Of a DNA stretch of 64,000 nt, positions 56,695-64,000 are shown one piece after another. Source of the stretch: Craspedostauros australis. Its lineage: Eukaryota; Bacillariophyta; Bacillariophyceae; Mastogloiales; Achnanthaceae. The notes beneath the pieces were generated by a model that worked only from the letters and a program-made list of their open reading frames with translations, had not been told where the DNA came from and made no database searches. The first letter of the stretch is position 1; the number at the start of each line of letters is the position of its first letter. The DNA lies in NCBI GenBank assembly GCA_026770025.1, contig JAMXDE010000057.1:62001-126000 (forward strand), in the 5' to 3' direction. The translations under genes were made by a program, and so were the position numbers.

Positions 56695-59600
56695 ATGGAC
56701 TCTCTCTTAGAAGCAATTTCTGGCGTAGAATCCGCCAACGTCGTCGACGTCCCGATGCTTTCCGAGGCTGGTGGGTTGGATGATGGTGACGACGCAGCTC
56801 CTGAGCCTGGGTCCGCTCATGCCACAGGCAGATCCCCTGAGGCATGGGATGCCAACTTGGATACTGCCAATGTTGGAGTATCCGACAACAACAACGTTGC
56901 ATACATGCGGAGCGACGATGAAGGCGCTGTGGAAAATCCCAATGTCCACCCACATTCAGAGGACTTCGGTGCTTTCCCTTCCGCCAAGTTCGGCGTGAGC
57001 CAGGACGTTTGTCTGCCCTCCAGCATTGGTGACTCCGACAAGGTCTTGAACTGGTTGGTGTTGTGCCCAGAGGTGCATCAAACAAAGGTCTCTGTCTCCG
57101 CGGCCCACGACTTCGCTCTCCACAATGCGAGCCATGAGATCCGCAGGGCAAGAGCTGCTGTGTTGCAGCTCTTCCGAAAAGCTGCCCCTGGTTGCCAACC
57201 TTTCGTTCCCACCCATCACCATCTGGTGGATTACTTACTTGGCCGCTCCTCCTCCATCTACACCAATGCATTCGGTCCAGGCGGATTGGGGTTCGAGTAC
57301 CTGGACTATGTTCAGTTCCTTTATGGTTTCTGCGAGCAGATGATTCAAAACGTGACCGTGAAGCGCGTCTACGACTCTGGGGCTGCGACGTACTTGCCCC
57401 ACTTTCCAACGAAGGCAACGTACTTGTCATTGTGGTCCACAATCAGGGACAACGGCGAATCTGGCAACACTGTTGGCCATTGTTTCCTGTGGTCCGATTT
57501 GGAGGCGGCAATCAACACGCCCTTTCAAAAAATCTTCCTCCGCGGCACCAACTCCCATCGTGTGGTCACGCTGGACGACGACAAAGTTCATTGTCGTAGC
57601 TCTGCCGAGAGCAGTTGCTTGCTCAACATGCGCCACACGCAGGCGAACCGCGAAGGGTAAGACTGACAGGATGTATGCGCGTCTTCCAGCATGACTGGAT
57701 GTGTCATTGCTGTTTCTCCAGATCACTCACTCACCTTCGCCTTCCATTTCTACATGAATCCATTCAGTATGACTGTCAACACTTTGGTACAGACAGCATC
57801 AGGGCTTGTTGTGGGGGTTGCTGCGTCTTGCGACGGGATCGACAACGACAACCGTCAGCTCCTTGCACAGCTCGCCCAGACCGACGGCCGTCTCCGCCAT
57901 ACAACACTGATGGCCGACCGAGGCTATCTCAACGAGTCCATCACTCGTGAGTTATTGTCCAAGAGCGCAGACATCGAGGGCACACACATGCGCAGCGGCC
58001 ATCTCCCATTCACCTTCAATCAGTACAATGGAAGCAGCAAACGGCAGATTGATGTTGGCAAGCCAGGCCCAAGACGCTTGTCCATCGCGACGACCACAAG
58101 CATGTCTGGACGCCAATTAGGACTGTATGCATACCGAAACAAACAAAAGGCTGTCCTTGCAATGTCCACAGATACTCCTTCCTTTGCTTGGGACATCAAT
58201 CTCAAGAGCTCACAAGAGCAACAAATGTACCAAGACATGACTAAGAGGAAGGAAGGAGATGATCCAAGATCAGCAACATATCCTCGTTTCTTTCGGCAAT
58301 GCCTCCCCTTGCAGGAGTGTTCATCAACATACCGGACGGCGTCATGTCGTGCCCACAGTGGTACTCCTGGCACACCGTCCCCTTCCTCCAACATTCCAGC
58401 AGCACCTCCAACTGCTGCACTCGCGAAGGATATTCCAGCCACATGCCGGCTCCAGAAATCTTCCACGCCTTCTCGGATCACAAACACAACAAATGAAGAC
58501 GAGACCCGCTTGGCATGGGAAGAGAAGCTGTGGAGTCTGGAGGTTGATGGATTGACATGCGAACAAGGAGACCATCTCTGGTTCGTGCATAGGAGGTACT
58601 CATTCACATCGACGTCAACGTTTGCCATGATCCAGGAGGTCCTCAAGAGTGGTGAGTGGAGCAGCCCAGACAGCGGCCATGTCTTCAACCGAGAAGCGTG
58701 GGAAGACGTCGGGCGGTACATGGGATTCGATATCGCTGGGACGAAAGAAGCATACACAGTGGATGTAGCTCAGCAGAAACACGGATTAGTAGCGTCCAAG
58801 TTTCACACGAAGCTGACCGATCCTACGTATGACTCCCAAGATTTGGAACAATACATGCGTACCGTCGTCGACGAACCAGACGGTGATGATGAAGTGATGC
58901 CCATTGAAGTGCTCACCACCATGATGCACTTATTCTATGGAAGTCGGAACAGGCGCAAACCCTCCACCCTGAGAGCGATGCTTGGAAACATCCTGGACGA
59001 ACCAGACAAGCTCAGGCAGAGATTCATGGCCATGAACACAGTGACTTTGAAGAGACAGCTAAGTCTGCGCTTCCCAACACAGACAGAAACCGACGCATCA
59101 AACGAACAAATGATTGACCGGCTGATCGCAGCGACAATGAATAAGCCAAACTCAAAGGAAGAGAGAGCAACACCAGTTTCTGACAACGAAGCTGACACAC
59201 CCTGGATGTCGTCATTGAAGACTTCGTTGGCGTCGACCATGCTACGAACCTGGTTCATGACGCCACTTCGCGGGAAAGCAGCGAAAGATGCAAAACTGGG
59301 CCACAACAATGAGTTGCCGTTGATACGGAAAGCAATGGAGACCATGAAAGTGGATGGCGAGCGTTCTCGAATCAAGGCAGCATATCGGTCAGGGCTGGTA
59401 TGCAGGAAAGATGCCAGGTACGCCCGTGCTTCGGTAGACTTCCTGGCTGTGGTGGGAGACCCGGGCAGCAGCACTACAGATGAAGTATGTGTGGTTGAGG
59501 TGAAAACCAGAACCAACACCACAACGCAAGACATGGAAACAGCACACCAGCAGGGCGCGCGGGTGCGTGGTGATCTCGGAGAAGGGAATCATGTGTTCGT

Positions 59601-59721
59601 GGATAGGCAAGACCGACGCTGGCTGGCACTGTTCCGAAGGCGGTCGGAAATGATTCAACTGTTGCATCATTCATATGTTTTCGGAGTTCCAGGGGTGCTG
59701 ATGATTATAGGTAAGCATTGA
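56695..59721 (+). CDS. DDE-type transposase fused to a YqaJ-like PD-(D/E)XK nuclease
   Basis: The first exon runs from the ATG at 56695 to 57656 and the next from 57690. The 33-bp gap has GT-AG ends and keeps frame, but is so short that a simple frame change is also possible. Total is about 995 residues. The first part has an acidic Ser/Asp-rich leader, then a DDE-like domain: LVDYLLGRSSSIYTNAFG, HRVVTLDDDKVHCRSS, FHFYMNPFSMTVNTLVQ, HTTLMADRGYLNES, and GLYAYRNKQKAVLAMS. This order resembles PiggyBac-like cores. The C-terminal 150 residues look like a PD-(D/E)XK nuclease of the YqaJ/alkaline-exonuclease type: HNNELPLIRKAMETM (motif I Glu), RASVDFLAVV (Asp), VCVVEVKTRT (E-x-K) and HQQGARVRGDLGEGNHVFV. 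A GTAAG donor at 59711 and acceptors at 59754/59760 could give a short third exon to 59864. A degraded relative lies at 14969-17433. Confidence 0.65.
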
Positions 59722-60046
59722 TGTTCGGTTCGCGCGCCGGATGGATGCTTGCAGTCGCAGTCTGGACTCGATTCTCACCACATTACGTCTGTTTTCTTCC
59801 CATCCTTACGTTCGTGGCACACCCGGATCCTCTTTTGGAGAAGGTGATGCCACGGGGAACGTAATCCAAACTATGGCAACTAGGTTTGAATCGTCTCTCA
59901 TCCAATCCTATTGTACTGTGCTACAAGACCTCCACAAGCTCATGTTGGCATTTGCATACACGGAGGCCGGTACGAAACCAACCTCAACTCCATCCTGGAA
60001 ATTTCTGGAAAGCTACCTCCAAACCAAACGGAATCCTCACAAGAGG
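59722..60046. other. Stretch between the DDE-nuclease gene and the DIRS-like element
   Basis: It may hold a short final exon (about 59755-59864) of the DDE-nuclease gene. The frame at 59741-60052 has no family motif. Confidence 0.4.
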
Positions 60047-60230
60047 GGCTAATCCATAGACACATAGCTTTTGTCTGCGTTGGGTGGTAGTGCTACTAGC
60101 ACCTTCAAGCTTGCCTTGAATCATCCGGCTCGTTCCCTCCAGGCCAATTTCGTTTCAAGTCTCTGCCTCGGCTGTTCGCGTTGGTGTTGACTGATTCGAT
60201 CTTGGTTGGAGGGAGAGCGCTGGAATCCCC
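60047..60230. repeat. Split direct repeat B2
   Basis: 184 bp from GGCTAATCCATAGACACATA to GCTGGAATCCCC; repeated at 60817-61000. Confidence 0.92.
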
Positions 60231-60816
60231 AAAGGGCGGGAAGGTGGGTTAAAAAATTTGAAGCGTTGCAGGAAGCGTTAGTCGAAGCGGGGAGTTGACA
60301 ATTCTGTTGTCTTTTCCAAATTGTGGGTGCTTCGATTGCTGCTGGTCCATCGCTTCTCTGCTTGTTGTTTTCTATTCTCTCCTTTCTTTCTTTCTCTTGC
60401 GGGCTCCTCTCAGATCTCATGTTTGGCTCCTTCTCTGTTTCTCTATTGATTTGAATCGGGTCTTGGTCGGGCTTGGCCCCTCAGATCGTGTCTCTTTCTT
60501 GAGGGGTGTGTGTCGCGACCCAAGATGGTGCGTTTTGCGTTCCCGATTTTTGTTGTTCGACTTTTGTTGTCGCAGTTGCTCATTTTGTGAGCTCCGCGTT
60601 GCCATCAATTGGCCGTTGTCGCACCTCGTTTGAATTACTCTTACTTAGGTGTCTGGCCCATGTGTGGCCGTTAAACCTTTGGTTCGGGTTTCCGTTGCGG
60701 GGTTGTGCGTACGACTTGCACTTTCCGTTGCGTTCTTCGTCCTCTTCCATCAGATGGTGCCCTGGAGTCGTATGGGTCGTCTGTATCAACCAGTCAATTA
60801 TGTTTAGAAGTGACCC
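60231..60816. repeat. Spacer between the split repeats (predicted A2)
   Basis: 586 bp lying between B1 and B2. By family structure a copy of this sequence (A1) is expected at the other end of the element, past 64000. It holds no family motif. Confidence 0.5.
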
Positions 60817-61000
60817 GGCTAATCCATAGACACATAGCTTTTGTCTGCGTTGGGTGGTAGTGCTACTAGCACCTTCAAGCTTGCCTTGAATCATCTGGCT
60901 CGTTCCCTCCAGGCCAATTTCGTTTCAAGTCTCTGCCTTGGCTGTTCGCGTTGGTGTTGACTGATTCGATCTTGGTTGGAGGGAGAGCGCTGGAATCCCC
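60817..61000. repeat. Split direct repeat B1
   Basis: 184 bp, two mismatches against B2. Confidence 0.92.
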
Positions 61001-61144
61001 CCTGGCGGAGGGAGAGTATCTCCCTCTCGGTACCCCCTGTTTCTGTCGCAGGCGGCCGAAAAAGAGGGTTCCCCCCCCCCCAAAAAAAGAGAAAGAAGTG
61101 GAAGAAAAAGAGGAACAACAAGCGAAAAAGTGAGCGTCGTGCCA

Positions 61145-62785
61145 TCACATGCAAAGCGCGGTGATTGCTAGTCGGTCAGCGAGTGGCCATTGAAGGTACG
61201 CTGTCGGCATATCCTCGTTGGCGCGTTGGCGCCGCCATTTGCCGTGCTCTGAGACCTCCAGCTTGGTGGCTGCGCGCATGCATCCTGGCCGCTGTCTGGA
61301 GACGTGTGTGCGTCCCCCTCGTTGGTACATGTGGAAGGAGTAAAACCTGGTGGGAATGGGCGTGTCTTGTGCGCCGATTGCCGAGCGCAGGAAAGTGTCA
61401 CCGCGTTGTTGTTGCTCCAGCAAGGACGGGTACGCGAAGGTTGTGCGGTAGAAATGCGACGTCCACGGTTGCCCCGAAGGATGATGCACCACGAGGTCGG
61501 TCGGGATGCGATGGTCCCGTTCCGCGCGCGCTCGCAGCAGCCATTCGCCGAGACTGAGGCCTGATGAGGTGTGGAAGGCGACGACCACATCGGCTTGCCG
61601 GCTGCGGTTGGACTTCGTTTGCATGGCGAGACGCAGAAGGACTGCGCCTGTGTTTGGCGGGAGGTCGTTGTTGCTGGCGTCGCGTGGTTCGAGAATAGTG
61701 ATGTCTGACCACGAGATGCCGAAGGCTTCTGCGGCCCGTAGCCATCCCAGCCATCCCACAAGGTTGATGATGCCTGCCATTGCCGCTGTTCGTCGCTGTT
61801 GTGTTGTGACTGCATGTTGGTATTGATGCAGGAAGCATCGGTCCATGAAGTGGACGTGGCGAGAGAGCAGGGCGGCTGATGGTCGCGAATCTTCGCCGAG
61901 ACGTGTTCGCATGCCTTGTGTCAGCATCGAGTATCCGAGGTGATCTGTTTGAAGGCATTCATCGACGATAACAGGGCGTTGCTTGGCGTCGAGCATGGCG
62001 CGCTCAGGATGCGCAATGCACATGTTCCATGTGCCGAACGCTGATGCTGCGCTGCGCAGGCCACGCACGGTGCTGAACTTGATGGCTTGGTCGCCGAGTG
62101 TGTTCCTGCGTGAGGGTACCTGCGTGGCGTAGTGTTCCTGCGCCCACATGATCGGGATTGTCTCAGAGTAGGGTGGCGATTGGATGTCGGGTGGCTGCAG
62201 GGTAGGGACGCCATGTTGGAGACCGAACTTGCGCAGTACTCGAATCTTGCTGCTGTAGGTGGTGAGAGTACCCGACGCCCAATTGTGCGCTAGGTCGATG
62301 ATACGCATGCGTTCCAAACGGAGGAGATGGAGGTCCGTGTGGCTGGGGACCAATTCTCGCTGGAGATGTACTCGGACCGTGCATGCCTCGCACACGAAGA
62401 GACCCAAAATACTGAGGTTGGGTGGCAGCGTGAGACCCTTATGGTTGCGTAGGCGTGTTCGGAAGGGAGGCCCCACTCGCCAGCATAGCTTGTGATATCG
62501 GGTGTGGCATGCCTGGTAGGGGACACCATTGTGCATGAACCCGGTGTCGGCGAAGTGGCATTGGTGTGCTGTTGTGTGTCGGTTGATGCTCTTAGCACAA
62601 CCCGTGCAGACGCTCGGCGATCCGTTGGTGATGCCGTCGATTCCGGGAGCGGGGAGCAAAGTCCAGTCTGGGAGGAGTGAGAGAGCGAATGTGGGGAGAG
62701 ACACGGAGGAGAAGATTAGGAATATTGAGAGGAGAAGAAGAAGAGAGATGCAGATCGTCGTTGGTGAACACTCCAACTCGGACAA
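61145..62785 (-). CDS. Tyrosine recombinase of the DIRS-like element
   Basis: The open frame is about 546 codons. A Cys/His-rich zinc-finger-like region comes first (CTGCAKSINRHTTAHQCH, CHTRYHKLCW, FVCEACTV). The catalytic domain shows LGWLRAAEAFGISWSDI (box I Arg), FHMYQRGGRTHV (the H-x3-R-G-G form of box II) and EHGKWRR...AYLQW (final Tyr). It replaces the integrase of ordinary LTR elements and inserts a circular DNA copy without target duplication. Its frame overlaps the RT-RNase H frame by about 190 bp, as is common in the family. Confidence 0.85.
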   Translation of the reverse strand: MSELECSPTTICISLLLLLSIFLIFSSVSLPTFALSLLPDWTLLPAPGIDGITNGSPSVCTGCAKSINRHTTAHQCHFADTGFMHNGVPYQACHTRYHKLCWRVGPPFRTRLRNHKGLTLPPNLSILGLFVCEACTVRVHLQRELVPSHTDLHLLRLERMRIIDLAHNWASGTLTTYSSKIRVLRKFGLQHGVPTLQPPDIQSPPYSETIPIMWAQEHYATQVPSRRNTLGDQAIKFSTVRGLRSAASAFGTWNMCIAHPERAMLDAKQRPVIVDECLQTDHLGYSMLTQGMRTRLGEDSRPSAALLSRHVHFMDRCFLHQYQHAVTTQQRRTAAMAGIINLVGWLGWLRAAEAFGISWSDITILEPRDASNNDLPPNTGAVLLRLAMQTKSNRSRQADVVVAFHTSSGLSLGEWLLRARAERDHRIPTDLVVHHPSGQPWTSHFYRTTFAYPSLLEQQQRGDTFLRSAIGAQDTPIPTRFYSFHMYQRGGRTHVSRQRPGCMRAATKLEVSEHGKWRRQRANEDMPTAYLQWPLADRLAITALCM

Positions 62786-64000
62786 GGTGACGTGAGAGTC
62801 TGACGAAAGTGCGTTGAAGCACTCGTGGGACGAGGATGACGAATCCAGTGTCCAGAGGTTGTTCTGCCCAGCACCCCAGTAGGAAGTAGATCAGTTGGTA
62901 GGCGAGCTCCGGTGGTGGTGCCCACAGGGTGATGCGGTTCATGCAGTCCTCGGGGTTCCACGGACGGTCCCACCGACGGAGTAGTATGGTCGTGGGAGTG
63001 TCGGGGAAGGCGAGTGACGCAATCTGAGGGACATGCTGCTCCTGGAGTGGTGTCGGGGCCAGACAGGCGGATAGGATCTGTGATGATGTTGGCCGTTGGT
63101 GGGCGGCGTTGATCCATATTCCGCGGCTGAGTCCGTCGGTTCCCTCTGTGATGATGGCAGTGCCGGGGATGTGGATGACCTGGAGGTGGCATGATAAGCG
63201 GAGCTCGAGCTGTTTGATCTTCCGGACCAGCTTGTGTAGTTCCGGTGAGGTGGAAGTGCCTCCATCGACAACACAGTAGGTGCACATGTTGTCGGTGAAG
63301 TAGAAAAAAGTGGCGCCGAAGACGTCGGCAGCGGTCGTTGGGTTGTTGGCTACCTGTTGTAGGGTGCTGAGCAGAGTGCGTAGCTCCTTCCAGTTGGAGG
63401 AGTGGCGTGTGGCCACAAGGGACGACCATGTACCCATCCACATGCATGAGGGTTGGTTGGGGAAAAGGATGGTACCCCCGGTGCCTGTACCACTGCCATC
63501 ACCAAAACTGCTGACGAGGACGCCGGTCCGTGTTGCACGACCGCTCCGTGCCGTGTCGTTGATGAGTGCTGCTCGCCACCATTGGAGGTCTTGTGTGACC
63601 GCGGGTGAGATGGCCGTGTAGCTGAAGTAGGGGAGATCCGGTTGATCCCACTCATGTGGATGTACGAGGGCGTATAGAGCTCGGAGGTAGTTGCGACCGA
63701 GGTATGATGGTGTGGCCTCTGCCACGCTTTCGAGCATACCCGCTAGGACCGCGAGGGCGAGCCGGGAGACTCTTGCGGGTGCAGCCGAGACGTAGTCCAT
63801 CACAGCGACGATCTTGTCCCGTTTGAGAGGTGGGATGCGTAGGCGTGGGGTAGCTGTGGTATCGAAGATCAACCCGGTGTATTTGACGACTTGACTGGGC
63901 GGGGTGAGTTTGCTGGGGTGGCAGAGCAGGCCGCAGTCCACTGATAGATCAAGGAAAGCTGATAGCGCCGCCGAGGTCTTGCGCCGTGTGGGTCCGTGGA
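62592..64000 (-). CDS. RT C-terminal part and RNase H of the DIRS-like element (partial)
   Basis: The frame enters from beyond the window. The visible part starts at the RT thumb (LSAFLDLSVDCGLLCHPSKL, KYTGLIFDT) and continues through a connection region (LQWWRAALINDTARSG). The RNase H domain follows (SSFGDGSGTGTGGTILF, SSNWKELRTLLSTLQQ, FYFTDNMCTYCVVDGG, HIPGTAIITEGTDGLSRG). The catalytic RT motifs lie beyond 64000. Confidence 0.82.
   Translation of the reverse strand, partial: HGPTRRKTSAALSAFLDLSVDCGLLCHPSKLTPPSQVVKYTGLIFDTTATPRLRIPPLKRDKIVAVMDYVSAAPARVSRLALAVLAGMLESVAEATPSYLGRNYLRALYALVHPHEWDQPDLPYFSYTAISPAVTQDLQWWRAALINDTARSGRATRTGVLVSSFGDGSGTGTGGTILFPNQPSCMWMGTWSSLVATRHSSNWKELRTLLSTLQQVANNPTTAADVFGATFFYFTDNMCTYCVVDGGTSTSPELHKLVRKIKQLELRLSCHLQVIHIPGTAIITEGTDGLSRGIWINAAHQRPTSSQILSACLAPTPLQEQHVPQIASLAFPDTPTTILLRRWDRPWNPEDCMNRITLWAPPPELAYQLIYFLLGCWAEQPLDTGFVILVPRVLQRTFVRLSRHLVRVGVFTNDDLHLSSSSPLNIPNLLLRVSPHIRSLTPPRLDFAPRSRNRRHHQRIAERLHGLC

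Larger units (their letters stand above)
60047..64000 (-). mobile_element. DIRS/Ngaro-like tyrosine-recombinase retroelement (runs off the window)
   Basis: Reading on the minus strand from the window edge: RT C-terminal part and RNase H, an overlapping tyrosine recombinase, then split direct repeats B1 (61000-60817), a spacer (60816-60231) and B2 (60230-60047). Known Ngaro/PAT-type elements end in B1-A2-B2 in this way, with a matching A1 at the other end. B1 and B2 differ at only two positions in 184 bp, so the element looks young. It looks whole as far as the window shows; there is no LTR of the ordinary kind and no integrase. Confidence 0.82.

Overview
The window looks like nuclear DNA of a photosynthetic stramenopile, most likely a diatom. 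The main evidence is a thylakoid pentapeptide protein (21409-22708) with a bipartite plastid leader and an ASAF-like site (VAAFVAP). Short GT-AG introns, a 7TM receptor with a long Ser-rich tail, and many Copia remnants plus a DIRS-like element fit the same group. Species cannot be fixed from sequence alone.

Host genes are sparse. They are an HD-domain phosphohydrolase (884-2731); a tandem triplication carrying three FCP1/NLI-type phosphatase genes (2985-8250, genes on the minus strand); the thylakoid lumen pentapeptide protein (three exons); a GPCR-like 7TM protein (23430-25672, minus, two exons); a 95-residue single-pass membrane protein (26816-27321, two exons); a two-module C1GalT1-like type II glycosyltransferase (28061-30844, minus, two exons); a broken BTB/POZ gene (about 31132-31750, minus); a cytochrome P450 (33233-34966, minus); and a secreted-looking protein with 36 Cys repeats (41616-44333). 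Exon joins were worked out by hand from splice sites, phase and family resemblance.

Mobile DNA fills much of the rest. A complete, very young Copia element lies at 8744-14867, with short near-identical LTRs and a GAGGT target duplication. At 15.1-20.3 kb an older minus-strand Copia remnant runs in one reading frame into a DDE-type DNA transposon remnant. Two solo LTRs of one family (31925-32625 and 38466-39255) keep target duplications; the second sits inside another Copia remnant. Between 44.6 and 56 kb there is a nest: a minus-strand Copia is interrupted at one end by a 4.7-kb DNA transposon with 159-bp inverted repeats (44665-49353) and at the other by the LTR of a plus-strand Copia (51739-56040). 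At 56.7-59.7 kb a second, better preserved copy of the DDE family appears fused to a YqaJ-like PD-(D/E)XK nuclease. The window ends in a young DIRS/Ngaro-like tyrosine-recombinase retroelement (60047 to beyond 64000) with split direct repeats.

The best candidates for something little described are the DDE plus PD-(D/E)XK fusion protein (two diverged copies here), the unclassified TIR transposon with a roughly 1220-residue protein, and the 36-repeat Cys protein with a 66-residue super-repeat.
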